A stretch of DNA of 56,312 nucleotides, taken from assembly GCF_900289115.1 (NCBI RefSeq), contig NZ_LT985196.1, positions 1,127,362 through 1,183,673 of the forward strand. Direction: 5' to 3'. The notes beneath the pieces are model-generated. The model searched no databases. It saw only the letters and a list, made by a program, of their open reading frames with translations, and was not told where the DNA came from. The number at the start of each line of letters is the position of its first letter. Positions within the stretch are counted from its first letter, which is position 1. Both the position numbers and the translations under genes were made by a program. The DNA comes from Janibacter massiliensis (lineage in GTDB: Bacteria; Actinomycetota; Actinomycetes; Actinomycetales; Dermatophilaceae). Of the stretch, positions 36,641 through 47,306 are shown piece after piece.

Positions 36641-37903
36641 TCAGGAGTTCGTCGAGCTCGTCGCGTCGACGCTGCCGCAGGTGATCAGGCCCATCCGCTG
36701 CTTGAGGGTGAGCACACGGGTCGTCGAGTCGAGGACCTGCGTGGCGAACCGGCGGTCCTTCGCGGCCCGGGTCGTGATTCCGGTGAGCATCGGCCCGACG
36801 AGTGCGGGGTCGGCGGTGAGGGTGATGTCGCCGCCGGCCGCGACGTGCCGCGCGGCGCGCTCGGCGGGCGGGACCGCCGAGACGGAGCGGGCGACCCCGA
36901 CGTCGTCGGTGACGACGACCCCGGTGTAGCCGAGGTCCCGGCGCAGGAGCCCGGTGATGATGCGGCGGGAGAAGACGGCCCGGTGCTGCCGGTCGATGCG
37001 TGGGTAGAGCGCCGAGCCGACCATGACCATCCCCGCGCCGTTGCGGACACCGCTGACGAACGGGCGCAGGTGCGGGTCGCGGCGGGTCATCGTCGTGTCG
37101 GTCGTCCCGGTGGCGGTCGCGTCGGTGTTCCCGGTGATCCGGCCGATGCCGGGGAAGTGCTTGAGGGTCGGCTCGACCTGCGCCGCGCGCAGCCCCCGGA
37201 CGACGGCGTCGCTCGAGCGGGACACGGCCGCGGGGGTGGAGCCGTAGTGCCGCGCGAGCGCACCGATCGGGGCGTTGCGCGCGGCGGTGCCCGCCGGGAC
37301 GGTGTCGACCGTCGGCGCGAGGTCGACGTTGATACCCGCGGCGGTCAGCTCCTTCCCCCAGCCGGTCGCGGCCGCCTGCAGCGCGCGCGGCGTCATCCGC
37401 GCCTGCGCCGTGGCGGGCGGAACGCTCGAGAAGCCGTCCCCGGTGAGCTGCTGGACCTGCCCGCCCTCCTGGTCGGCGGCGACGAGGAGCCGCGCGCCGC
37501 CCGTCGAGCCCGGGCCGGCGAGGCCCTGGAGGCGGGTGGTCGTCCCGCGGACGTTCTCGCGCCCGACCCAGCCGCCGAGGAGGAAGACGCCGCCGACGTG
37601 GTGGTCGGTGACGAGGGCGTCGTGGGCCCCGCCGGGGTAGATCGCCGGCATGAGCAGCTGCCCCGCGCGCTGCTGGGGGGTCATCGCGCGGGCGGTCTCC
37701 CGGCACGCCGGATCGGGCGTGAGGCCGAGTCGGGGCCGGGCGTCGCGGGACGAGGTCGGCGCCGGGGAGGTCGTCGTCCTCTCGGGTGCGGCCGTCGGGC
37801 GCGGGGCAGGGTCGCCCGCGGAGCACGCGCCGAGCGCGAGGAGGGCGACGACGGCGGTGGCGCGGGCGACGCCGGTGGCGCGCACGGCGGCGGTGAGAGG
37901 CAC
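36641..37903 (-). CDS. glycoside hydrolase family 3 lipoprotein
   Basis: 420-aa exported protein with lipobox LALGACSAG (lipidated Cys27). The GH3 N-terminal barrel shows LLVAADQEGGQVQQL, GINVDLAPTVDT, PTLKHFPGIG and VVVTDDVGVARSV, with the Asp of TDD as nucleophile candidate. The Asp-Ser-His dyad loop that marks NagZ after KHFPGHG is not present; the loop reads GRITGNTDATATG. So beta-N-acetylglucosaminidase activity in muropeptide recycling is possible but not proven. The GTG start has a -10 TATCGT ending 6 nt upstream and no ribosome-binding site, implying a leaderless mRNA. Confidence 0.85.
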   Translation of the reverse strand: MPLTAAVRATGVARATAVVALLALGACSAGDPAPRPTAAPERTTTSPAPTSSRDARPRLGLTPDPACRETARAMTPQQRAGQLLMPAIYPGGAHDALVTDHHVGGVFLLGGWVGRENVRGTTTRLQGLAGPGSTGGARLLVAADQEGGQVQQLTGDGFSSVPPATAQARMTPRALQAAATGWGKELTAAGINVDLAPTVDTVPAGTAARNAPIGALARHYGSTPAAVSRSSDAVVRGLRAAQVEPTLKHFPGIGRITGNTDATATGTTDTTMTRRDPHLRPFVSGVRNGAGMVMVGSALYPRIDRQHRAVFSRRIITGLLRRDLGYTGVVVTDDVGVARSVSAVPPAERAARHVAAGGDITLTADPALVGPMLTGITTRAAKDRRFATQVLDSTTRVLTLKQRMGLITCGSVDATSSTNS

Positions 37904-37909
37904 CCGGTG

Positions 37910-37915
37910 ACGATA
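37910..37915 (-). promoter_or_regulatory. -10 element of the GH3 lipoprotein gene
   Basis: TATCGT on the minus strand, 6 nt from the GTG. Predicted leaderless promoter; it lies in the 16-bp gap after the methyltransferase stop. Confidence 0.5.
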
Positions 37916-37919
37916 CGGG

Positions 37920-39158
37920 TCACGCGGGGTCGATGACGAGGACGCACTGCTCCCCGGCGACCCGGGTGAGCAGCACCGTCGTGCTCGCGCCGTCGCCCGC
38001 CCCCCGCCCGATCCGCAGGTCGCGGCGCAGGCGCTCGTCGTCGATCCGGATGCCGCGCTTCTTGATCGTCAGGCCGGTGATCCCGCGCTCGCGCAGGTAC
38101 GGCCGGAGGACCTTCGTCGAGAACGGGAGGACGTCGCGGACGGCGTACCGGCGGGCGAACGGCACGTCGGTCGCCGTCCCCGCGGTGACGTACCCCAGGC
38201 CGGGTTCGAGCTCTTCGCCGCTCGTCGCGGCGGTGACGGCACCGGTGAGCCCGGCGCGGGTGACGGCACGGTCGGCCTCGTAGAGCCACGGCCCCATCGC
38301 CCCGAGCGAGGGCGCGGCGGGCGGGTCGGCGTCGGCCATCGACTGGTCGACCTCGACCGGGGAGCGGTCGTGGCGCAGCACCCGGGCGGTTCGGCCCTCG
38401 TGCCGGACGAGCGGGCCCCACCACACCGCGCACTCGAGGACCTCGCCGTCGTAGGAGGTCCACTGGGCCTCGGTGCCCAGGGGCGGGATGTCGTGGGGCA
38501 GCGAAGGGCTGAGCTTCACCCCGGTCGCCGGGACGCGGCGGGCGACGTCGAGGACGCTGTCCCAGCTCGGGGAGATCTCCTCGAGCCGAAAGATGCGGCG
38601 GGTCCGGCCGCGGGCGTCGGCGACCCCGGGGGTGCGGCGGGCGGGGTCGAGCCACGCGCCGGCGCGGGCGCGCAGCGGGTCGGTGGGGAGCTCGACGTCC
38701 TCCGCTCGACCGGCGCGGGCCCGGGAGTCCGGCCACGCGCGGAGGTTGGCGTCGGCGATGGCGGCGGTCGTCGGGTCGGCGTCGACGGCGGCGACCGTCA
38801 CCCCGAGCGCGCTCATCGCCATCGCGTCCGCGCCGATGCCGCAGCCGAGGCCGTGGACGGTCGCCAGGCTCGCGGCCGCGAAGCGCCCGGCGTGCCCGGC
38901 CGCGACCTCGAGCCGGCTGGCCTGCTCCAGGCCGTCGGCGGTGAAGAGCATCCCGTCGGCGAACTCGCCGAACTTCGTGCGGGCGCGGGCGCGCAGCCGC
39001 AGCTGGGTCAGGAGCGCGGCGGCCCGGGTCGGGTCGAGGCCCTCTGCGCGCAGCCGCGCGGCCGTGGTCAGCGCGGTGGCCTCGTCGTACGAGGGGAGGT
39101 CGGCCAGGAGCGCCCGCGCCTCCGGGCGGGCGAGCCAGCGCACGATCTCGGGGTCCAC
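37920..39158 (-). CDS. SAM-dependent methyltransferase-like protein with THUMP-like C-terminal domain
   Basis: 412-aa protein. Residues ~1-85 are helical; a class I methyltransferase core follows with the glycine loop [19 protein letters not shown] and acidic residue [10 protein letters not shown], then the [10 protein letters not shown] motif (Asp-Pro-Ala-Arg). The C-terminal ~110 residues ([38 protein letters not shown]) match the THUMP-like RNA-binding domain seen in a family of actinobacterial and other bacterial methyltransferases. An RNA substrate is therefore likely but unidentified. GTG start with GGGGAGGA 7 nt upstream. Confidence 0.85.
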   Translation of the reverse strand: MDPEIVRWLARPEARALLADLPSYDEATALTTAARLRAEGLDPTRAAALLTQLRLRARARTKFGEFADGMLFTADGLEQASRLEVAAGHAGRFAAASLATVHGLGCGIGADAMAMSALGVTVAAVDADPTTAAIADANLRAWPDSRARAGRAEDVELPTDPLRARAGAWLDPARRTPGVADARGRTRRIFRLEEISPSWDSVLDVARRVPATGVKLSPSLPHDIPPLGTEAQWTSYDGEVLECAVWWGPLVRHEGRTARVLRHDRSPVEVDQSMADADPPAAPSLGAMGPWLYEADRAVTRAGLTGAVTAATSGEELEPGLGYVTAGTATDVPFARRYAVRDVLPFSTKVLRPYLRERGITGLTIKKRGIRIDDERLRRDLRIGRGAGDGASTTVLLTRVAGEQCVLVIDPA

Positions 39159-39211
39159 GCCCGCATCCTCCCCCGCGCGCGGAACCGAGATGTGCTCGGG
39201 GCGGCGCGCCG

Positions 39212-39238
39212 TTGGCACTCCGGTTGACCGAGTGCCAG
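39212..39238. promoter_or_regulatory. CIRCE operator 1 (HrcA site)
   Basis: TTGGCACTC, 9 nt, GAGTGCCAG: near-perfect CIRCE inverted repeat. It overlaps the -35 and the beginning of the spacer of the groES promoter. HrcA bound here would block RNA polymerase; release upon heat stress is known for this system. Confidence 0.93.
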
Positions 39239-39253
39239 TCCGGGTCCTAGATT
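39224..39253 (+). promoter_or_regulatory. housekeeping promoter of groES-groL
   Basis: TTGACC (39224-39229) and TAGATT (39248-39253) separated by 18 nt: the best sigma-A-type promoter in the window. It is embedded between two CIRCE operators. Predicted start near 39260. Confidence 0.8.
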
Positions 39254-39258
39254 GCGTG

Positions 39259-39285
39259 TTGGCACTCGGCGCGGCTGAGTGCCAG
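39259..39285. promoter_or_regulatory. CIRCE operator 2 (HrcA site)
   Basis: TTGGCACTC, 9 nt, GAGTGCCAG, centre-to-centre 47 bp from operator 1 and covering the predicted transcription start. It would also be transcribed at the 5' end of the mRNA. Confidence 0.93.
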
Positions 39286-39360
39286 CGCAGAGTCGATCGA
39301 CCCCCGCGACGGCGATGGTCTCGCGCTCCGCCCCTGTTCTGCCATCTGGAAGGAGTCATC

Positions 39361-39657
39361 GTGTCGGTCAACATCACGCCGCTCGAGGACCGGATCGTCG
39401 TCAAGTCGCTCGAGGCCGAGCAGACCACCGCCTCGGGCCTGGTCATCCCGGACACGGCCAAGGAGAAGCCCCAGGAGGGCGAGGTCGTCGCCGTGGGCCC
39501 CGGCCGCTGGAACGAGGACGGCGACGAGCGCGTCCCCATGGACATCAAGGTCGGCGACAAGGTCGTCTACAGCAAGTACGGCGGCACCGAGCTCAAGCGT
39601 GGCGCGGAGGAGTACCTCATCCTCAGCGCCCGCGACGTGCTCGCCATCATCGGCTGA
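39361..39657 (+). CDS. groES: co-chaperonin GroES
   Basis: 98-aa lid of the GroEL chamber. Typical beginning [38 protein letters not shown] with the mobile loop, and ending [24 protein letters not shown] start after GGAAGGAG. Controlled by the two CIRCE sites upstream; groL follows after a hairpin. Confidence 0.98.
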   Translation: MSVNITPLEDRIVVKSLEAEQTTASGLVIPDTAKEKPQEGEVVAVGPGRWNEDGDERVPMDIKVGDKVVYSKYGGTELKRGAEEYLILSARDVLAIIG

Positions 39658-39673
39658 GTCCACCCCCACCTCT

Positions 39674-39711
39674 CGACGCCCCGGGCGGCCCGTTCGGGCC
39701 CCGGGGCGTCG
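39674..39711 (+). terminator. GC-rich stem-loop between groES and groL
   Basis: A 12-bp stem (CGACGCCCCGGG and complement) encloses a small inner hairpin CCCGTTCGGG. No T tract. It lies 16 nt after the groES stop and 40 nt before groL. Partial terminator, RNase processing site or stabiliser are all possible. Confidence 0.6.
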
Positions 39712-39718
39712 TCCGTGA

Positions 39719-41368
<1,650 letters not shown>

Positions 41369-41385
41369 CCCGTCCTCACCCCGCC

Positions 41386-41417
41386 GGGGCCGTCACCGAT
41401 CCGTCGGTGGCGGCCCC
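41386..41417 (+). terminator. stem-loop after groL
   Basis: GGGGCCGTCACCGA pairs with TCGGTGGCGGCCCC (14 bp, one mismatch) around a TCCG loop, 17 nt after the groL stop and before the next gene's -10. Confidence 0.65.
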
Positions 41418-41438
41418 GCGGCCGTGCCGGGGGACCAC

Positions 41439-41444
41439 TAGGCT
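41439..41444 (+). promoter_or_regulatory. -10 element of the racemase-like gene
   Basis: TAGGCT ends 6 nt before the ATG; no ribosome-binding site. It shows the racemase-like/S4 pair has its own, probably leaderless, promoter separate from groESL. Confidence 0.55.
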
Positions 41445-41450
41445 GTGCCC

Positions 41451-42143
41451 ATGAGGCTCCTGGGTGTCATCGGCGGACTCGGCTGGCCCGCGACGGCGGA
41501 GTACTACCGCCGGCTCAACGAGGGGGTCGAGGCGCGGCTCGGTGGCCTGCACTCGGCGCGCGTGCTCGTCCACAGCCTCGACTTCGCGGAGGTGACCGCC
41601 GCCGAGGAGCGCGGCGACTGGGACGCGATGGCGGCGCTCCTCGTCGAGGCGGCCCAGGGGCTCGAGCGGGCCGGTGCCGAGGGCATGATCATCGCGGCGA
41701 ACACGATGCACGCGGTCGCCCCGCAGGTCGAGGACGCCGTCGGCATCCCGCTGCACCACATCGCCAAGGCCGCGGCCAAGCGTGTCGAGGCGAGCCGCCA
41801 GCACACGGTCGGCCTCCTGGCGACCCTGACGACGACGAACGGGGACTTCTACACCGGCCCGTTCGTCGAGCGCGGCATCGAGGTCATCCTCCCGCAGGAG
41901 GCGGAGCGTCCCGAGGTCGACCGGATGATCTACGACGAGCTCGTCCACGGGATCATCAAGGACGGCTCGCGCAAGCGGTTCCGCGAGGTCATGGCGGGGA
42001 TGCGCGACCGGGGTGCCGAGGCGATCGTCCTCGCCGGCACCGAGCTCGGCCTCCTGCTCGAGGCCGACGACGCCGACGTCCCGCTCCACGACACGACGGC
42101 GATCCTCGTCGAGGACACCCTCGACTGGATGCTCGAGGCGTGA
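41451..42143 (+). CDS. aspartate/glutamate racemase-fold protein lacking both catalytic cysteines
   Basis: 230-aa protein clearly of the Asp/Glu racemase family and similar to E. coli YgeA: GVIGGLGWPATAEYYRRLNEGV, LGGLHSARVLVHSLDF, ERAGAEGMIIAANTMH, LPLH-type LHDTTAI. Both catalytic Cys positions are changed: the CTNTMH-type motif reads AANTMH (Ala82) and the GCTE motif reads AGTE (Gly196). It is therefore unlikely to racemise amino acids by the two-base thiol mechanism; a binding or regulatory role is inference. The start is the ATG 6 nt after the -10, not the GTG in between. Its stop overlaps the S4 gene start (GTGA). Confidence 0.88.
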   Translation: MRLLGVIGGLGWPATAEYYRRLNEGVEARLGGLHSARVLVHSLDFAEVTAAEERGDWDAMAALLVEAAQGLERAGAEGMIIAANTMHAVAPQVEDAVGIPLHHIAKAAAKRVEASRQHTVGLLATLTTTNGDFYTGPFVERGIEVILPQEAERPEVDRMIYDELVHGIIKDGSRKRFREVMAGMRDRGAEAIVLAGTELGLLLEADDADVPLHDTTAILVEDTLDWMLEA

Positions 42144-42361
42144 CCCAGCAGGTCGAGGTCCCGATCCGGGACGCGTCGATCCGCCTCGGTCAGCTGCTCA
42201 AGCTCGCGGGCGTCGTCGAGCACGGCGTCATGGCCCGCGAGGTCATCGAGGCCGGCGAGGCCTCGGTCGACGGCGCGGTCGAGACCCGGCGCGGCGCCCA
42301 GGTCCGTCCGGGCCAGACGGTGACCCTCGAGGGCGTCGCCATCACCGTCACCGTGGACTGA
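42140..42361 (+). CDS. small S4-domain RNA-binding protein (YbcJ-like)
   Basis: 73-aa single-domain S4 protein: IRDASIRLGQLLKLAGVVEHGVMAREVIEAGEASVDGAVETRRGAQVRPGQ in pieces shows the helix-loop-beta RNA-binding fold with conserved LGQLLK and G-V-V-N/D-G positions. YbcJ-like proteins bind structured RNA; the target is unknown. GTG start overlaps the racemase-like stop, so the two proteins are probably made together. Converges on guaB, 10 nt away. Confidence 0.9.
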   Translation: MTQQVEVPIRDASIRLGQLLKLAGVVEHGVMAREVIEAGEASVDGAVETRRGAQVRPGQTVTLEGVAITVTVD

Positions 42362-42371
42362 CGCCGCAGGC

Positions 42372-43925
<1,554 letters not shown>

Positions 43926-44043
43926 CGGACGGTGGTCCCGCCCCCGTGACCCGTGGGCTGCGGCCGTGGGCGGTGCCGGGCACGACGACTGATCGTCACC
44001 GTCCGGCCACCTCGGGGCCACGCCGGCGCAACCCACCCCCCAA

Positions 44044-44082
44044 TACCGTGTCCGGCGGCTCCCCCGGAGGACGGGGAGCCGC
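44044..44082 (+). promoter_or_regulatory. whiB promoter -10 and 5'-end hairpin
   Basis: TACCGT (44044-44049) is a candidate -10; transcription would begin near 44056, at the base of a 10-bp hairpin (GCGGCTCCCC/GGGGAGCCGC, 44055-44082) with loop CGGAGGAC. The whiB leader would be about 70 nt. Possible mRNA-stabilising or regulatory 5' structure. Confidence 0.45.
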
Positions 44083-44126
44083 GGCCCGAAACGGGGCCGT
44101 CACGGAGCATCGTCGGGGGACAACGA

Positions 44127-44417
44127 ATGTCAGGGGTCGTGAGCCTGCCGGGTCCGGTGGCATCGCTGTGGGAGTGGCAGTTCGAGGGCGCCTGCCGCGA
44201 CACCGACGGCGCCGTGTTCTACCACCCGGAGGGCGAACGCGGTGCTGCCCGCCAGGCCCGCGAGGCCGCCGCGAAGGCCGTCTGCGCGCGCTGCCCCGTC
44301 GTGTCGGCCTGCCGCGCGCACGCCCTGGCCTCCGGCGAGCCGTTCGGCATCTGGGGCGGGCTGTCCGCGGAGGAGCGGCGCCGGATGACCGCGGTGCAGG
44401 CGGCGACCGCCGTCTGA
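44127..44417 (+). CDS. WhiB-family iron-sulfur transcriptional regulator (WhiB3/WhiD-like)
   Basis: 96-aa WhiB-like protein. The four 4Fe-4S ligands are Cys23, Cys53, Cys56 and Cys62 (spacing x29, x2, x5); the turn motif GIWGG is at 74-78, followed by LSAEERRRM. The segment WEWQFEGACRDTD with FYHPEGERGAARQ resembles WhiB3/WhiD, and in mycobacteria whiB3 also lies near guaB and groESL. These proteins bind region 4 of the housekeeping sigma factor and sense redox or NO. ATG start after GGGGGA. Confidence 0.93.
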   Translation: MSGVVSLPGPVASLWEWQFEGACRDTDGAVFYHPEGERGAARQAREAAAKAVCARCPVVSACRAHALASGEPFGIWGGLSAEERRRMTAVQAATAV

Positions 44418-44438
44418 GACCGTCCGCAGGCCCCCGGG

Positions 44439-44444
44439 TACGGT
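44439..44444 (+). promoter_or_regulatory. -10 element of guaB3
   Basis: TACGGT ends 6 nt before the GTG; no ribosome-binding site. Predicted leaderless. Confidence 0.5.
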
Positions 44445-44450
44445 GGGCCG

Positions 44451-45572
44451 GTGATCGAGATCGAGATCGGGCGCGCGAAGCGGGGCCGACGGGCCTACTC
44501 CCTCGACGACGTCGCCGTCGTCCCGAGCCGCCGCACGCGGGACCCCGAGGAGGTCTCGCTCGGCTGGCAGATCGACGCCTACCACTTCGACGTCCCCGTC
44601 CTCGCGGCGCCGATGGACTCCGTGATGTCCCCCGAGACCGCGATCGCGTTCGGACGCCTGGGCGGACTGCCCGTCCTCGACCTCGAGGGCTTGTGGACCC
44701 GCTACGAGGACCCGGCGCCGGTGCTCGAGGAGATCGCCTCCCTGCCGCAGGAGGACGCGACCGTCCGGATGCGCGAGATCTACGCCCGTGACATCCGGCC
44801 CGAGCTCATCGTCGAGCGGGTGCGCGCCGTGCGCGAGGCCGGCATCACCGTCGCCGGCGCGCTATCGCCGCAGCGCACCCAGCAGCACTGGAAGACGGTC
44901 GTCGACTCCGGCGTCGACCTCTTCGTCATCCGCGGCACGACCGTCTCGGCCGAGCACGTGAGCAGCCGCGCCGAGCCGCTCAACCTCAAGCGGTTCATCT
45001 ACGAGCTCGACGTGCCCGTCATCGTCGGTGGCGCGGCGAGCTACTCGGCGGCGCTGCACCTCATGCGCACCGGCGCGGCCGGGGTGCTCGTCGGCTTCGG
45101 CGGGGGAGCGGCACACACGACCCGCGCGACGCTCGGCATCCACGCACCGATGGCGACCGCCCTGGCCGACGTCGCGGCTGCACGTCGGGACTACCTCGAC
45201 GAGTCCGGGGGGCGGTACGTGCACGTCATCGCCGACGGCGCCGTGGGCACGAGCGGGGACATCGTCAAGGCGGTCGCGTGCGGCGCGGACGCGGTCATGC
45301 TCGGCGCGGCGCTCGCCCGAGCGGTCGAGGCGCCCGGCGGCGGCTACCACTGGGGGCCGGAGGCGCACCACGCGCAGCTGACGCGAGGCGCGCGCGTCGG
45401 CGTCGGCACCGTCGGTTCGCTCGAGGAGGTCATGTTCGGCCCGAGCCGCGTCGCGGACGGGACGACGAACCTCATGGGCGCGCTGCGCCGCGCGATGGCG
45501 ACGACGGGCTACACCGAGCTCAAGGAGTTCCAGCGCATCGACGTCGTCGTCGCCCCGTACCAGCCGAGCTGA
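44451..45572 (+). CDS. guaB3: GuaB3-family IMP dehydrogenase-related protein
   Basis: 373-aa CBS-less member of the IMPDH/GMP-reductase family: IGRAKRGRRAYSLDDVAVVPS, VPVLAAPMDSVMSPETAIAFGRLGGL, VIADGAVGTSGDIVKAVACGADAVMLG and the C-terminal NLMGALRRAMATTGYTELKEFQ, which is characteristic of actinobacterial GuaB3. In the loop where IMPDH has the catalytic Cys (GPGAICTTR in the guaB here), this protein reads GFGGGAAHTTR, with His222 in the Cys position. Activity as a dehydrogenase or reductase is thus uncertain. It is followed by a 141-bp gap containing only a 5-codon frame. Confidence 0.9.
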   Translation: MIEIEIGRAKRGRRAYSLDDVAVVPSRRTRDPEEVSLGWQIDAYHFDVPVLAAPMDSVMSPETAIAFGRLGGLPVLDLEGLWTRYEDPAPVLEEIASLPQEDATVRMREIYARDIRPELIVERVRAVREAGITVAGALSPQRTQQHWKTVVDSGVDLFVIRGTTVSAEHVSSRAEPLNLKRFIYELDVPVIVGGAASYSAALHLMRTGAAGVLVGFGGGAAHTTRATLGIHAPMATALADVAAARRDYLDESGGRYVHVIADGAVGTSGDIVKAVACGADAVMLGAALARAVEAPGGGYHWGPEAHHAQLTRGARVGVGTVGSLEEVMFGPSRVADGTTNLMGALRRAMATTGYTELKEFQRIDVVVAPYQPS

Positions 45573-45701
45573 CCCGCACCCCGACCGCCGAGGAGGTTCC
45601 CGTGGCGGCGAGCTCGTGAGATGCAGGGTCTTCGCGACCGCTGACCCACCCCCGCTCGGCGGGCGGGCAGGGGAGGGCTGTTCGCTGTCGGACGCCTTCA
45701 C

Positions 45702-45707
45702 TACTCT
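45702..45707 (+). promoter_or_regulatory. -10 element of the semialdehyde dehydrogenase operon
   Basis: TACTCT ends 6 nt before the ATG with no ribosome-binding site; predicted leaderless start of the two-gene operon. Confidence 0.5.
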
Positions 45708-45713
45708 GGGGTA

Positions 45714-47306
45714 ATGACCTCGCCGACGATCGCCGATCCCGAGCTCGACCCGACCGCCACCTACGCCGTCGACCCGGCCCGCGTCCGCGTCCTGGCTCGG
45801 CAGGGCGTCGCGGCCCCGGAGGCCGAGCGCCTCCGCCGCACGTCGCCGATGACCGGCGGCCCGATCGCCGACCTGCCGCTGTCCACCCCCGAGGACGTCA
45901 CCACGGCGATCGCCGCGGCGCGGGCCGCGCAGGGCGCCTGGGCGGCCCTGGACCCGGCCGAGCGCAAGGCGATCTTCCTGCGCTTCCACGACCTCGTCCT
46001 CGACCGTCAGGTCGAGCTGCTCGACCTGATCCAGCTCGAGGCGGGCAAGGCGCGCCGTCACGCCTTCGAGGAGGTCGCCGACACCGCGATCACGGCGCGG
46101 TACTACGCGCGCGTCGCGGCCGGCCTCATCGCCCCGCGGAAGGTCGCCGGCGTGTTCCCGCTGCTCTCCCAGGTCGAGGTGCACCACCACCCCAAGGGCG
46201 TCGTCGGGATCGTCTCCCCGTGGAACTACCCGCTGAGCCTGGCCATCACCGACGCGATCCCGGCCCTGCTCGCCGGCAACGCCGTCGTCCTGCGGCCGGA
46301 CATGCAGGGGTCGGTGACGGCGCTCGCCGGGGTCGAGCTCCTGCGCGAGGCCGGCCTGCCCGACGGCGTCCTTCAGGTCGTGCTCGGGTCCGGCTCGAAG
46401 GTGGGTCAGGCGATCGTCGACCAGGCGGACTACGTGTGCTTCACCGGGTCGACCCCGGTCGGTCGCCAGGTCGCGGCCTCCGCCGCCGAGCGCCTCGTGT
46501 CCTTCAGCCTCGAGCTCGGCGGGAAGAACAGCCTCTACGTCGCGGACGACGCCGACGTCGACAAGGCCGTCGAGGGTGCGGTCCGCTCGTGCTTCGCCTC
46601 CGCCGGCCAGCTGTGCATCTCGACCGAGCGGGTCCTCGTCCACGAGGCGATCGCCGACCGGTTCATCCCGAAGTTCGTCGCCGCGGTCGAGGCGATGGTC
46701 GTCAGCACGGACCTGGAGTTCGGCCCCGACATGGGCAGCCTCGTCAGCCCCGAGCAGCTCGAGACCGTCACCCGCCACGTCGACGACGCCGTCGCCAAGG
46801 GCGCGACCGTCCTCGCGGGTGGTCGGCCCCTGCCGGACGTCGGGGCGTACTGCTACGCGCCCACCGTCCTCGACGGGGTGACGAGCGAGATGGCCTGCCG
46901 GGACGAGGAGACCTTCGGTCCGGTCGTCTCCATCTACCGCGTGTCGTCGGACGACGAGGCTGTCGCCCTGGCCAACGACACGGAGTACGGGCTCAACGCC
47001 TCGGTGTGGACGACGGACGTCCGTCGTGGTCGGGCCATCGCGCGCCGCATCAAGACCGGCACGGTGAACATCAACGAGGGCTACGCCGCTGCGTGGTCGT
47101 CCGTCGCCGCGCCGATGGGCGGGATGAAGGACTCGGGGATGGGCCGCCGTCACGGCGCAGAGGGCCTGCTGAAGTACACGGAGAGCCAGAACATCACCGC
47201 CCAGCACCTCGTCGGCTTCGGTCCGGTGCTCGGCATGTCCGACGAGACCCACGCGAAGGTCCTCGGCCTGAGCCTGCGCGCGCTCAAGCTCATGGGTCGC
47301 GCATGA
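45714..47306 (+). CDS. succinate-semialdehyde dehydrogenase (NADP+)-type aldehyde dehydrogenase
   Basis: 530-aa aldehyde dehydrogenase superfamily enzyme. Catalytic Glu267 is in FSLELGGKNSLYV and the nucleophile Cys301 in SAGQLCISTERV; cofactor-binding elements are VSPWNYPLSLAI and FTGSTPVGRQVA, and the C-terminal INEGYAAAWSSVAAPMGGMKDSG is characteristic of the actinobacterial GabD2-like branch. In mycobacteria such an enzyme oxidises succinic semialdehyde, but other aldehydes are possible. It shares a 4-nt ATGA overlap with the GMC oxidoreductase, suggesting the oxidase makes an aldehyde or ketone linked to this step (inference). Confidence 0.9.
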   Translation: MTSPTIADPELDPTATYAVDPARVRVLARQGVAAPEAERLRRTSPMTGGPIADLPLSTPEDVTTAIAAARAAQGAWAALDPAERKAIFLRFHDLVLDRQVELLDLIQLEAGKARRHAFEEVADTAITARYYARVAAGLIAPRKVAGVFPLLSQVEVHHHPKGVVGIVSPWNYPLSLAITDAIPALLAGNAVVLRPDMQGSVTALAGVELLREAGLPDGVLQVVLGSGSKVGQAIVDQADYVCFTGSTPVGRQVAASAAERLVSFSLELGGKNSLYVADDADVDKAVEGAVRSCFASAGQLCISTERVLVHEAIADRFIPKFVAAVEAMVVSTDLEFGPDMGSLVSPEQLETVTRHVDDAVAKGATVLAGGRPLPDVGAYCYAPTVLDGVTSEMACRDEETFGPVVSIYRVSSDDEAVALANDTEYGLNASVWTTDVRRGRAIARRIKTGTVNINEGYAAAWSSVAAPMGGMKDSGMGRRHGAEGLLKYTESQNITAQHLVGFGPVLGMSDETHAKVLGLSLRALKLMGRA

